NCBI RefSeq assembly: GCF_008727795.1
Contig: NZ_CP044222.1
Location: 1,674,001 to 1,738,000 of the forward strand
Source of the DNA: Nitrincola iocasae
Lineage (GTDB): Bacteria > Pseudomonadota > Gammaproteobacteria > Pseudomonadales > Balneatricaceae
DNA length: 64,000 bases
Direction: 5' to 3'
Part shown: one piece after another, positions 53,422-61,995 of the stretch
How positions within the stretch are numbered: the first letter of the stretch is position 1
How the letters are laid out: every line of letters starts with the position of its first letter
Made by a program: the position numbers and the translations under genes
The notes under the pieces: generated by a model
What the model saw: the letters and a program-made list of their open reading frames with translations, nothing else
The model's database searches: none
What the model was told of the DNA's origin: nothing

Positions 53422-54483
53422 TTACATTACGATTGCAGCCACTCTCCACTCATTATCATTAGTGACATAGAATACAAAACCGGAAGAGCTTATTTCTCTG
53501 GCACCCGGACGGCGCCACCGAATTGGATCTGGCAAAATACGTACAAGACGACCATCTGCCATAAACTGGATATGATCCAGCTCTATGGGTGCTTCCACCT
53601 GATCAAAATGAAGCGGACGCAATATTTGTCCTTGCGGATCTACTGAACTAAAGTTTTGTTTTGTGTCGGAATCAATGAAATCATCTGCTGAATTACCCAT
53701 ATTCATGGCAATGGCAACATGTCTCCATCTGTCATCCATCAACTGCCTTAACCCCTGAAAATCCCCCTGTTCAATCAAACCATGGATATGACGATAGCTA
53801 TTTCGTAACCCTTCTCGCAATGCTGGGGTGTCTTCCAACACCACCGCTTCATCCAGCCAATGAAAACGGGGAAAACGATCCTCGGTATTAAATTCAGCAA
53901 TCAGGTGTTGGCTGGGTAAGGGATGATCTATACCATGATTCACCCAAACATGATTACCTTTAAGTTTGAGCTCTCCTGTGGTGTACATATGGGCTTGCTG
54001 GTAGACAGGCTCTGCATCGAAAATAGTTTTTTCATTACTGATGATTTGACCGGTTTCCATATCGTAGCGGGCATCAATAAGCGTGATGCGTTCACGTTCA
54101 CGCGTTTCCAGGTGAACGGATTCAACAGAAATATGAATAGAAAAGTTTTCGTGGGGTTCGATGATAAAATTCCCATCATCATCACGTCCTCTAAGCGGGC
54201 TAAAGTTATAAGTGATACGATTCACATCTGATTGCATTAAGTGGTTTATCGGTAATGTAAAATCACTTTGTCGCACAGAGTTTTCTTTTTGTGTGCTGAT
54301 GCCATTTACAAAAACATCATATACCGCACCACGTGAGTGCACGACAATGTAATAATTCCGGTCAATAACATAATCCGATGCGCGTGCCATTTGAGTTCCC
54401 TTTTGATTCCAGAGGAACAGAGTAATAGCGATCAGTGCAAGGCCAAAAGCAAGGCCAAGCTTAGGTGTCATACGCTGTTGCAT
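53422..54483 (-). CDS. Candidate immunity protein, tandem copy 1 (membrane-anchored)
   Basis: 353 residues from ATG 54483, preceded by GGAGG five bases away; the frame runs further back through a TTG. An N-terminal membrane anchor (about 8-28) is followed by a periplasmic domain. The central block ARYDMETGQIISNEKTIFD is almost the same in all three copies. The N-terminal two thirds is nearly identical to copy 2 and the C-terminal third to copy 3, suggesting recombination between copies. No family is recognised. As the last gene downstream of an effector-like gene and two paralogs, an immunity role is likely but inferred. Confidence 0.72.
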   Translation of the reverse strand: MQQRMTPKLGLAFGLALIAITLFLWNQKGTQMARASDYVIDRNYYIVVHSRGAVYDVFVNGISTQKENSVRQSDFTLPINHLMQSDVNRITYNFSPLRGRDDDGNFIIEPHENFSIHISVESVHLETRERERITLIDARYDMETGQIISNEKTIFDAEPVYQQAHMYTTGELKLKGNHVWVNHGIDHPLPSQHLIAEFNTEDRFPRFHWLDEAVVLEDTPALREGLRNSYRHIHGLIEQGDFQGLRQLMDDRWRHVAIAMNMGNSADDFIDSDTKQNFSSVDPQGQILRPLHFDQVEAPIELDHIQFMADGRLVRILPDPIRWRRPGAREISSSGFVFYVTNDNEWRVAAIVM

Positions 54484-54583
54484 TGTTTCCTCCAAAAATC
54501 TAAAAGGTGTCCATTCTGGAACTGCATCGGTGATCGAATAGCCCTTCTGTTCTAAGCTTTAAGTCATCGCGAGAAAACAGGCG
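54484..54583 (-). pseudogene. Frameshifted remnant of an effector 3' end before copy 1
   Basis: Read on the - strand, 54583-54566 gives RLFSRDD, matching RIFSRDS at the end of the 679-residue effector-like protein. After a frameshift, the bases just before the ATG encode ITDAVPEWTPFRF, matching ITKEYPEYTPFKMF at its very C-terminus. The remnant therefore holds the last ~33 codons of a related effector gene, interrupted by a frame change and an in-frame stop. Upstream of it similarity is lost at a hairpin repeat. Confidence 0.75.
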
Positions 54584-54610
54584 GGGCCTTTGAATTCAAC
54601 GGGGGAACTT

Positions 54611-54692
54611 GGCACTACCACCGCTAACCTATGACTCGCCCGACTACCGCCTACCGCGCAGCAGTCGGTCACCGAGTAGTGGTGGTAGTGCC
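54611..54692. repeat. Intergenic hairpin repeat, copy B
   Basis: GGCACTACCACCGCT at 54611-54625 is the reverse complement (one mismatch) of the right arm ending at 54692. The arms have the same sequence as copies A and C. It follows the end of copy 2. Confidence 0.7.
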
Positions 54693-54744
54693 TCTTGACA
54701 TATGCCAGCATGCCAACCAAATGGAAACGCTTTTAATCAGCAGG

Positions 54745-55812
54745 TTAACCATCAATAACTATATCTGCGACTTTCCACTCATTGTCTTTAGTTACATAGA
54801 ATACAAAGCGTGAATAAGTGGTTGTGTTTGTGCCTGGTCGACGCCACTGAATCGGGTCAGGTAAAATACGCACGAGACGGCCATCCGCCATAAATTGTAA
54901 ATGGTCTATTTCTATGGGGGCTTCAACCTGATCAAAGTGAAGTGGTTTCAATACTCGACCATCATCACGTCTTTGAACAAAGCTCTTATTAGTTTCTGAC
55001 CTGCGAATAAAATCATCCGCTGAATTTCCCATATTCAAAGCAATAGCCCCGTTCTCCCATATAGGGTCCAACAACTGCCTTAACCCCCGAAAATCCCCGC
55101 TCTCAATCAAACCATGGATATGACGATAGCTATTGCGTAACCCTTCTCGCAACGCAGGGGTGTCTTCCAACACCACCGCTTCATCCAGCCAATGAAAACG
55201 GGGAAAACGATCCTCGGTCTTAAATTCAGCAATCAGGTGTTGGCTGGGTAAGGGATGATCTATACCATGATTCACCCAAACATGATTACCTTTAAGTTTG
55301 AGCTCGCCTGTGGTGTACATATGAGCTTGCTGGTAGACAGGCTCTGCATCGAAAATAGTTTTTTCATTACTGATGATTTGACCGGTTTCCATATCGTAGC
55401 GTGCATCAACCAGAGTAATGCGCTCACGCTCGCGCGTCTCTAGATGAACAGATTCAACAGAAATATGAATAGAAAAGTTTTCGTGGGGTTCGATGATAAA
55501 ATTCCCATCATCATCACGTCCTCTAAGCGGGCTAAAGTTATAAGTGATACGATTCACATCTGATTGCATTAAGTGGTTTATCGGTAATGTAAAATCACTT
55601 TGTCGCACAGCATTTTCTTTTTGTGTGCTGACACCATTTACAAAAATATCATATACAGCACCACGTGAGTGCACGACAATGTAATAATTCCGGTCAATAA
55701 CATAATCTGATGTGCGTGCCATTTGAGTTCCCTTTTGATTCCAGAGGAACAGAGTAATAGCGATCAGTGCAAGGCCGAAAGCAAGGCCAAGCTTAGGTCT
55801 CATGCGTTTCAT
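54745..55812 (-). CDS. Candidate immunity protein, tandem copy 2 (membrane-anchored)
   Basis: 355 residues from ATG 55812 (GAGGG six bases upstream). The N-terminal anchor LGLAFGLALIAITLFLW is shared with copy 1, and nearly all of the first ~250 residues are identical to copy 1. The last ~100 residues (from GDFRGLRQLLDPIWENG on) have diverged from both other copies, with a different segment RRSETNKSF and a -DG tail. Shared blocks such as LEDTPALREGLRNSYRHIHG lie in the periplasmic part. Possibly an orphan immunity gene for an effector lost from this strain. Confidence 0.72.
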   Translation of the reverse strand: MKRMRPKLGLAFGLALIAITLFLWNQKGTQMARTSDYVIDRNYYIVVHSRGAVYDIFVNGVSTQKENAVRQSDFTLPINHLMQSDVNRITYNFSPLRGRDDDGNFIIEPHENFSIHISVESVHLETRERERITLVDARYDMETGQIISNEKTIFDAEPVYQQAHMYTTGELKLKGNHVWVNHGIDHPLPSQHLIAEFKTEDRFPRFHWLDEAVVLEDTPALREGLRNSYRHIHGLIESGDFRGLRQLLDPIWENGAIALNMGNSADDFIRRSETNKSFVQRRDDGRVLKPLHFDQVEAPIEIDHLQFMADGRLVRILPDPIQWRRPGTNTTTYSRFVFYVTKDNEWKVADIVIDG

Positions 55813-55872
55813 TGTTTCCCTCAAAAATCTAAAAGGTGTCCATTCTGGAACTGCATTGGTGATCGAATAGCC
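55813..55872 (-). pseudogene. Remnant of an effector 3' end before copy 2
   Basis: On the - strand the bases directly before the ATG encode ITNAVPEWTPFRF, nearly the same as the remnant before copy 1 and related to the intact effector's last residues. Only about 20 codons remain; the sequence then switches to the hairpin repeat. Confidence 0.7.
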
Positions 55873-55968
55873 TGCGACTCGCTATACGTCATCCCTGACT
55901 CGCTCGCCTGCTGACCTGACCGCCATGGACGGCGGGAATGCCGAAAATACAGGAGCATTTTTCGGCCT

Positions 55969-56049
55969 TGGCGGCAGATGGTCACAGGCTAGCGGTGGTA
56001 GTGGCCGTTGTGTAAGCACTGAGGCACATCCAACGAAATTGCGCGAGTC
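55969..56049. repeat. Intergenic repeat, copy C, after candidate immunity gene 3
   Basis: Direct repeat of 53341-53421 (tggcggcaga...gcggtggtagtggcc...gtgtaagcactgag). The left arm of the hairpin is almost all lost; only a gcctgcgactcgc scrap remains at 55870-55882. A separate small hairpin, GCCGAAAA/TTTTCGGC (55940-55966), lies beside it. Confidence 0.65.
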
Positions 56050-57096
56050 TTACATTACAATATCTGCAACTTTCCACTTATTGTCATTAGTGACATAGAA
56101 TACAAAACCGGAAGAGCTTATTTCTCTGGCACCCGGACGGCGCCAGCGAATTGGATCTGGCAAAATACGTACAAGACGACCATCTGCCATAAACTGGATA
56201 TGATCCAGCTCTATGGGTGCTTCAACCTGATCAAAATGAAGCGGACGCAATATTTGTCCTTGTGGGTTTACTGAGCTAAAGTTTTGTTTGGTAGTGGGAC
56301 TAATAAAGTCATCCGCCGAATTGCCCATATTCATAGCTATAGCAGTGTTTTCCCATATGGGATCCATCAACTGCCTTAACCCCTGAAAATCCCCCTGTTC
56401 AATCAAACCATGGATATGACGATAGCTATTGCGTAACCCTTCTCGCAATGCTGGGGTGTCTTCCAACACTACGGCTTCATCCAACCAATGAAAACGGGGG
56501 AATCGATCCTCGGTATTAAATGCTGCTATCAGGTGTTGGCTGGGTATATCCGGTCCCTCACCATCTACAAAGGTAAATCCTTCTTTCAAACGCAGGTCTC
56601 CAGTCGTGTGCATATGAGCTTGCTGGTAGACAGGCTCAGCATCGAAAATGGTTTTTTCATTACTGATGATCTGACCGGTTTCCATATCGTAGCGGGCATC
56701 AATAAGCGTGATGCGTTCACGTTCACGCGTTTCCAGGTGAACGGATTCAATAGAAATATGTATTGAAAAATCCTGGGTTGGGCCAAAACCCTCATCAATT
56801 GCATGATCACCGGGTAATACTGAAACAAAGTTAAAAGTGACTTGGTTTTCACCAGACTGCATTAAATGATTAATGGGCAAGGTTATATTAAACGGGTCTG
56901 CACTATTATACAGCTGGGTATTGATTCCATTGACCAAGACATTAAACCATGCTGAGTTTGAATGAATAACAATATAATAATTCCGGTCAATAACATAATC
57001 CGATGCGCGTGCCATTTGAGTTCCCTTTTGATTCCCTATGAAGAGTACGACTGCTACTAATATTAGGCTAAGAGTGATGCCTAGCTTAAGTTTCAT
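56050..57096 (-). CDS. Candidate immunity protein, tandem copy 3 (next to the effector)
   Basis: 348 residues from ATG 57096, with GGAGG five bases upstream. It starts inside the end of the 679-residue gene (11-base overlap), the tightest coupling of the three. The anchor (KLGITLSLILVAVVLFIG) and residues ~35-105 differ most from the other copies, while the C-terminal third is nearly identical to copy 1. Common core blocks are SVHLETRERERIT and RYDMETGQIISNEKT. As the copy coupled to the intact effector it is the best candidate for its cognate immunity protein, with a periplasm-facing domain that would meet a toxin arriving from outside. Confidence 0.75.
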   Translation of the reverse strand: MKLKLGITLSLILVAVVLFIGNQKGTQMARASDYVIDRNYYIVIHSNSAWFNVLVNGINTQLYNSADPFNITLPINHLMQSGENQVTFNFVSVLPGDHAIDEGFGPTQDFSIHISIESVHLETRERERITLIDARYDMETGQIISNEKTIFDAEPVYQQAHMHTTGDLRLKEGFTFVDGEGPDIPSQHLIAAFNTEDRFPRFHWLDEAVVLEDTPALREGLRNSYRHIHGLIEQGDFQGLRQLMDPIWENTAIAMNMGNSADDFISPTTKQNFSSVNPQGQILRPLHFDQVEAPIELDHIQFMADGRLVRILPDPIRWRRPGAREISSSGFVFYVTNDNKWKVADIVM

Positions 57097-59125
57097 TGTT
57101 TCCTCCAAACATCTTAAAAGGGGTATACTCTGGATATTCCTTGGTGATCGGATAATGTGAAGGCGCTAATATCTCATGAAGCCCCAGGCTATCGCGAGAA
57201 AAAATGCGGTGGTATTCTTCACTGATATCTATAAGTAAATTATCCATGGCTACTTGATTGTCGATATCGTTTGGAAAAAGGTCCAAAGCAGTTTCTAACC
57301 GTTCTAATTCAGATAGAAACGTAAGACCTCCTCCCAAATCATATGTTTTGAGTACTTCCTTAGCTTCATCCACTGTTAAATGATCGTGTCGTATGGTTTC
57401 GATAGGCTGATTGGTGAAGATTTCTTCTTTACTGGCGGCTTCGGCCTGATTGGCTTCAACGCGCTGGAATAGAGTTGTTGAAGTTTGATGGGAATCAGAT
57501 TCTGATGACTCTGAATTAGTATGCTGACGCTGGCGGCCGCTATTTTCATCTCCCGGGGCGGTCTTTATTTCCCTAATCTTCGCATACATCCGCACCTCGG
57601 CTTTCAGTCCTTCAAAATAATTGCGAGTTTCAAATTGGCTTTGGGAGTCGGTTTTGGTGCGGAATTGATAGGTCCAGGCGGTATGGAGGGAGCCATAAGC
57701 GCCAGCTTTGGCGCTGACGCCCCAGACTTCACCTTCAACATGGAAGCTGAGTTCCGCTTTTGCCATTGCTTTCAAGGTGCCTTTAAGTTCCGCTTTAAGT
57801 TGGTGGTTGAGGGCGGTGCGCCTGTTGGTGTCAGGAGGCATGGCATAAAGTGTTAATGTTCCAGGACGGACGATCAGTTCTAGCTCACTTTGACCGGCAA
57901 AGATCAAGTTGGCTTGAATATCGCCATTCACTTTTTCACCATTGGCGATTCTTTCTCTAGCTTCATTAAATATCCTGGCCGCGCCCGGTGCAAATATTCC
58001 GACGGCGGCTTGAACTACGTCCAGCGTACCCGTGACACCGAGTTTGAATGTGGCACCGTAATTCGCAAGGTTGAAGACTAAGTCCGGGGTATTTTCTTTG
58101 GCTATCAATTCGAGACCGTTGACACCTACCTCGGCGGAAAAGCTAAAGGTGACTCGACTACCATGGGTGTTGTTAAGCTGGGATTCCGATTTGTTATTTC
58201 GCCTCACACTCCTTAGCCGGTTTACTCTGGAGCGGCGAGTGTTTCTAGTGTTTCTATTGCTTGCTTCTTCCTCCGAATTTTGAACACCGGAAACCTTCTT
58301 GACTAAATCATCAATGAGTCTAAAGATTCCTGAGGGAGCAGTATTTGCTTGACCAGAGGTTTCAGAGGTGTCAGATGAACCTGATGTTTTATCTTCTTCT
58401 GTGAGTGTTTGGGTGTGGTTTGCATAAACCACTTTAAATTCACTGGGTGTTTCTTCGAATTCCCAACTGACATAAGGACGGATGGTATTTAGGGTGAAGA
58501 CAAGCCCCCAACGAATCCATCCTGAAAGTTCGAGTTTTGGAAAGGGTATCACTTGAAAAGGTGTAACTGACGGTGGGTGGTTGCCACAGAGTTGAGGGGT
58601 GACGCGCGTCCTGCCCGAATCTGATAAAAGTTGATCAAACGTTACGATCATGTCGATTATCATCAGTGACAACAGCGTTTGCTTGGGTACCCAGTCTACA
58701 TAGGCGCTAGTACCATTCAGTAGCGTCCAGATTGCTCTTCCTGTCATTGTCACAGGCAGATCTTTAATCACTCGCCTGGAATCATTCCAACTTCGATACC
58801 GATCTCTAATCAGGTAGGTAATTCGGTTTGGCATATTTTTTCTACATTCATCACCTGATCGCCTGATATTAATGTTGGCAAACAAGGTATTGCCATCTCG
58901 GACTTGATCCGCAATCACAAACAAACGAGTGCTTGCATTGGGTTCATTGAGTGATTCGCAATAAGGCCAGCTAATCATTCGTGATAAGTCTTTCGCGTCT
59001 TCGATACTACCGTAAAATTCACAACACTGGTTGGCGGCGTTACAGGGTACGCAGGCTCCTTCAACAGGTACATCATGCACCAGATAGTTTGGACTGGGAA
59101 TCGGCGTTGTTTTTTGTTCACTCAT
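57086..59125 (-). CDS. Putative type VI secretion cargo effector of unknown class
   Basis: 679 residues, no signal peptide, no known enzymatic motif recognised. The N-terminus has a tight Cys group (25, 28, 34, 35: CVPCNAANQCC). A compact domain runs to about 235, with a hydrophobic stretch near 151-163. A Ser/Thr/acidic linker (240-265) and an Arg/Asn-rich stretch (288-312) follow. A long region of alternating strands (about 325-540) is rich in Gly/Ala, e.g. AKAELSFHVEGEVWGVSAKA, and could be membrane-active. A polar linker and a helical end follow. The upstream gene encodes a DUF4123 adaptor, which in known systems loads T6SS effectors on VgrG, so an effector role is inferred from context only. 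Confidence 0.6.
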   Translation of the reverse strand: MSEQKTTPIPSPNYLVHDVPVEGACVPCNAANQCCEFYGSIEDAKDLSRMISWPYCESLNEPNASTRLFVIADQVRDGNTLFANINIRRSGDECRKNMPNRITYLIRDRYRSWNDSRRVIKDLPVTMTGRAIWTLLNGTSAYVDWVPKQTLLSLMIIDMIVTFDQLLSDSGRTRVTPQLCGNHPPSVTPFQVIPFPKLELSGWIRWGLVFTLNTIRPYVSWEFEETPSEFKVVYANHTQTLTEEDKTSGSSDTSETSGQANTAPSGIFRLIDDLVKKVSGVQNSEEEASNRNTRNTRRSRVNRLRSVRRNNKSESQLNNTHGSRVTFSFSAEVGVNGLELIAKENTPDLVFNLANYGATFKLGVTGTLDVVQAAVGIFAPGAARIFNEARERIANGEKVNGDIQANLIFAGQSELELIVRPGTLTLYAMPPDTNRRTALNHQLKAELKGTLKAMAKAELSFHVEGEVWGVSAKAGAYGSLHTAWTYQFRTKTDSQSQFETRNYFEGLKAEVRMYAKIREIKTAPGDENSGRQRQHTNSESSESDSHQTSTTLFQRVEANQAEAASKEEIFTNQPIETIRHDHLTVDEAKEVLKTYDLGGGLTFLSELERLETALDLFPNDIDNQVAMDNLLIDISEEYHRIFSRDSLGLHEILAPSHYPITKEYPEYTPFKMFGGNNET

Positions 59126-59148
59126 TGTCTACGTCCTGTATTGAGTCA

Positions 59149-60129
59149 TTATTGAGTCATTGATGCGTTTTCAAATGTGATTTGTTTTTCTGCTTGTAAC
59201 CATGCCATGAGGTGATGCAGACGCTGGGGATGCATTTCTGTTAATAGCACTTCAGCGGCAGGGCTTTGTGCCGGAAAATCCTGGCCTAACCAGAGGTAAC
59301 AATCGGCCAGTAGCATCAGCTCATTTTCTGACTGAAATTGATAGTAAGGCGCGTTTCTATAGGCTATCTGGACCGACGCTTCATAACGTTTGACCGGAAA
59401 AAGCGCTTGATAGGTGTGGTACAGCTTGGCGGCTAAATTTAACGGTTTACGCTGCCTGAGTAAGTCTGCAAAGCGTTGATATTCCGCCTGGCTGACTTTA
59501 AAGCTTTGACTCGTTTGACTGATGGCGTCAACCGGGTGATCTTGTGCAAGACGCAGGCACCTTTCTGTTATCAAAACTGTTTCACCAAGGCTTACCGGCA
59601 GGATATTGACCGATTTAGGCAGGCAGGTGTGGTAACTGATGGGGATGTAAAATGCCTCTATTCCGTTAAAAAACTGCGCTGTTTTTGCTTCATCCAGAGC
59701 TGTGATCATGTCCAGCAACACACGGGGATCATAAAAACGAAAATACACCGGCATATCCGGGTTTGCTGGCGTCCAGAGCATGGTATAGCGTCGAAAATGA
59801 TCTCGCAGTTGCCGAATACCCTTTGGACTATGGAAAAACACCACGGCATGGGTGTTGGAATCCCGGGCTTCTAACAGAGATTGTATGGCTGAATCTGGCT
59901 CAACGCGGATTAACCAAGGCGCTATACGTTGAGAATCAGGATCTGTCGTACTGTAAAGACAAGCATGAGGTGGCACCTGTTCTGCCAGAATAGACTGTAT
60001 TTCAGGCCAGTTTGCACCATCAACCAGTGCCCATAAGTTGGAGGGTTCGTGGGATTTGATAACTTGCCAGGGTGTTTCAGCAATAGAAATGCCGGGAGAG
60101 GTGTTCAAATCCTTTTGGAGGATATCCAT
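59149..60129 (-). CDS. DUF4123-domain T6SS effector adaptor/chaperone
   Basis: 326 residues. The N-terminal ~130 residues fit DUF4123: LWALVDGANWPEI, a Tyr-Ser-Thr segment, PWLIRVEPDSAIQSLLEA, and the RQLRDHFRRYTM...PVYFRFYDPRVLLDMI block at about 110-155. DUF4123 proteins (Tap/TEC) bind an effector and attach it to a VgrG spike and are encoded directly upstream of their cargo. Here the next gene, 23 bases on, is the unrecognised 679-residue protein. No VgrG, PAAR or Hcp gene is in the window. The C-terminal half is helical and variable, as in the family. Confidence 0.8.
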   Translation of the reverse strand: MDILQKDLNTSPGISIAETPWQVIKSHEPSNLWALVDGANWPEIQSILAEQVPPHACLYSTTDPDSQRIAPWLIRVEPDSAIQSLLEARDSNTHAVVFFHSPKGIRQLRDHFRRYTMLWTPANPDMPVYFRFYDPRVLLDMITALDEAKTAQFFNGIEAFYIPISYHTCLPKSVNILPVSLGETVLITERCLRLAQDHPVDAISQTSQSFKVSQAEYQRFADLLRQRKPLNLAAKLYHTYQALFPVKRYEASVQIAYRNAPYYQFQSENELMLLADCYLWLGQDFPAQSPAAEVLLTEMHPQRLHHLMAWLQAEKQITFENASMTQ

Positions 60130-60515
60130 ATATAAAGTCGTCCTAAATCCTTTAATGGCACTGGCAACTTATTGTTCAAGCTGGCACTTTATTTAAGCCA
60201 TCTGAGCCGTTATTGATTGGCTGGTAAGAGGTTCGAGTACTCCTTCATTTGAACCTACTTACGTATAGATGTTTAGCATTGGCAGTGAATCAAATTATGT
60301 GGAATTTGTCCAGCCTCACCGCCAACCTACCTATCTGCGATCGAGTACATCCTGCATACCGTAGAGTTTACTAGGCTTCGCTGCTAACAGCATAACCGCA
60401 GGTATAGAAAGAGCATGCAGGGGAGGGTTTATGGTTAATTGCGATACGCTAGCCCTGGTTACTAAATTTTAATTCTGTATAGCTCCAAAGCCGGCTGCAC
60501 AACGTAAGGATAGGT
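60130..60515. other. Intergenic region between divergent genes; no gene seen
   Basis: 386 bases between the divergent DUF4123 and DCC genes. No supported ORF. A short stretch (60312-60340) faintly resembles the CACCGCTAACC arm of the island repeats but is too degenerate to call. Promoters for both flanking genes must lie here. Confidence 0.5.
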
Positions 60516-60902
60516 ATGAATAACATCAATGTGAATACCTCAGACAAACTGACAACACCCCGCTTGTTTTATGATGGTGGCTGTCGTTTATGCCAACGTG
60601 AAATCGCACACCTTAGTCAGCCGCTGTCGGAAAAAATGCTATTGGTAGATATTAATGACCCGGCGTTTAGCGAATGGCAGGGTGTCGATAAACTCGAGAT
60701 GATGCGCCAAATCCATGTATGGACAGGTGAGGGCTTTCTGGTGGGTCTGGATGCCAGCTTGTATTACTGGCGAGCGGCTGGATGGCGAGTACTGCCGGGT
60801 GTTCTGTCACTACCTGGAATCCATGCGTGTGCAAAGCTGGGGTATAGCCTCTGGGCTAACTGGCGCTTTCGCGGTGTGCGTAAGCGCCAGTGTCGAATAT
60901 AG
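60516..60902 (+). CDS. DCC-family (DUF393) thiol-disulfide oxidoreductase-like protein
   Basis: 128 residues. It begins with the family motif YDGGCRLC (D-x-x-C-x-x-C) near 19-26, giving a thioredoxin-like Cys pair, and ends with a basic tail RGVRKRQCRI. An AAGGATAGG site precedes the ATG. The family is widespread and small; the substrate is unknown. It converges with the HAD phosphatase gene. Confidence 0.85.
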   Translation: MNNINVNTSDKLTTPRLFYDGGCRLCQREIAHLSQPLSEKMLLVDINDPAFSEWQGVDKLEMMRQIHVWTGEGFLVGLDASLYYWRAAGWRVLPGVLSLPGIHACAKLGYSLWANWRFRGVRKRQCRI

Positions 60903-60939
60903 CCTGATACCAATAGTTTTAAGACAGCCTGTAAACTGA

Positions 60940-61392
60940 TCAGAAATTTCCTGGTGCACATTGCAGGCAAGTCAGTCCCAGTGTGCGCCATTCATTGACG
61001 ACACTGTCACGATCATCCAGTACCAGCCAGGGGTTGTAGCCGGACGCGCGTATCTGTTCCAGTAATCTGGATTTGACCACTTCATCCTTTTCCTGATCAT
61101 CCCCTTGTGCGCGCAGGAACACCGCATCAAACGGAATATCATACTGGGAGAGCCAGTCCAGAGTATGTTGTCTATGGCTATCCGGGCGGCCACTGCAGAT
61201 GACGATTTGCTGCCCTTGTTGCTTGAGTAGCTTGACCAGACGGCAGACCGGTTCAATGGGCTGGGCTGTTGCCATATGTGCGAAGAAAGGGTCCCAATGC
61301 TTTTCATCACCCAGTACCCAGTGGTGCACTTCTTCTGGGTTGAACTCGGCCAGGGTGCCGTCGACATCCACGATAACACTGTCTTTAATCAA
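60940..61392 (-). CDS. HAD-family phosphatase resembling polynucleotide kinase 3'-phosphatase
   Basis: 150 residues. HAD motif I DVDGTLAEF (9-17), motif II Ser in ICSGRPDSHR, Lys in KDEVVKSRLL, and motif IV LVLDDRDSVVNEW. The layout and length match the T4 Pnkp phosphatase module without its kinase domain. It might act on a nucleotide or small phosphate ester. It overlaps the histidine phosphatase gene by eight bases, so the two are co-translated. Confidence 0.82.
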   Translation of the reverse strand: MIKDSVIVDVDGTLAEFNPEEVHHWVLGDEKHWDPFFAHMATAQPIEPVCRLVKLLKQQGQQIVICSGRPDSHRQHTLDWLSQYDIPFDAVFLRAQGDDQEKDEVVKSRLLEQIRASGYNPWLVLDDRDSVVNEWRTLGLTCLQCAPGNF

Positions 61393-61957
61393 AGTAATAC
61401 TCCTTGGTATCGGTTGTCAGAGGGGTAAAGGTCCAGTTCGGTTGTTCTGCATCAGGTGGCAGTACTAATATGGGTTGTGCATTGCCGATCCGCTCTCCTT
61501 CCGGAGTGCCGGTGACCTGAGCACGAATCACTCTGAAAATGCCTGAGTGCGCCACGATCAGTGGCCAGTCATGTTGGCTGAGTTGATTGTTGAGGGCCAG
61601 TACAACCCGTTGGGTAAAGTCGGCCCAGCTTTCGCCTTCAGGCGGCGTTTCGGTATAAGGTGGCACTTCCGACCAGGGCGCACCTTCCAGTAGTCCCCAG
61701 TCACGCTCACGCAGGCCATCCACAGCCGTTATATTTTGCATCCGGGTTGCACGCTGAGCCGTTTCCCAGGCCCGTAACAGTGGGCTTGCAGCAATGTAAC
61801 GCCAGCAGATATCGGCCAGTAGTACGGCGGCAGCATCGGCTTCCTGTTGTCCTGTGCTATTGAGTGGCGTATCGGTTCGCCCACCAATACGTTGTTGCTG
61901 GTTCATGGCTGTTTCGCCATGACGTAGAAAAACAAAAGGTTTTTGAATCAGTTTCAT
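61385..61957 (-). CDS. Histidine phosphatase family protein (phosphoglycerate-mutase-like)
   Basis: 190 residues. Phospho-His motif LRHGETAMNQQQRIGGRTD near 12-30, Arg in ASPLLRAWETA near 77-87, Glu in LRERDWGLLEG and the second His in IVAHSGIFR near 143-151. Small size and motif layout suggest a phosphatase (CobC/GpmB-like) rather than a mutase. It lies in a - strand run with the MBL hydrolase and an ABC ATPase. Confidence 0.88.
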   Translation of the reverse strand: MKLIQKPFVFLRHGETAMNQQQRIGGRTDTPLNSTGQQEADAAAVLLADICWRYIAASPLLRAWETAQRATRMQNITAVDGLRERDWGLLEGAPWSEVPPYTETPPEGESWADFTQRVVLALNNQLSQHDWPLIVAHSGIFRVIRAQVTGTPEGERIGNAQPILVLPPDAEQPNWTFTPLTTDTKEYYFD

Positions 61958-61995
61958 GAGTTTATCCAGATCTTATCCAGGTTTTATAAAGGAGA

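Noticed and set aside
53298..56049. Repeats between the paralogs considered as a CRISPR array or insertion sequences
   Set aside because: Only three irregular copies at gene-sized spacing, with inverted arms and no transposase or regular spacers.
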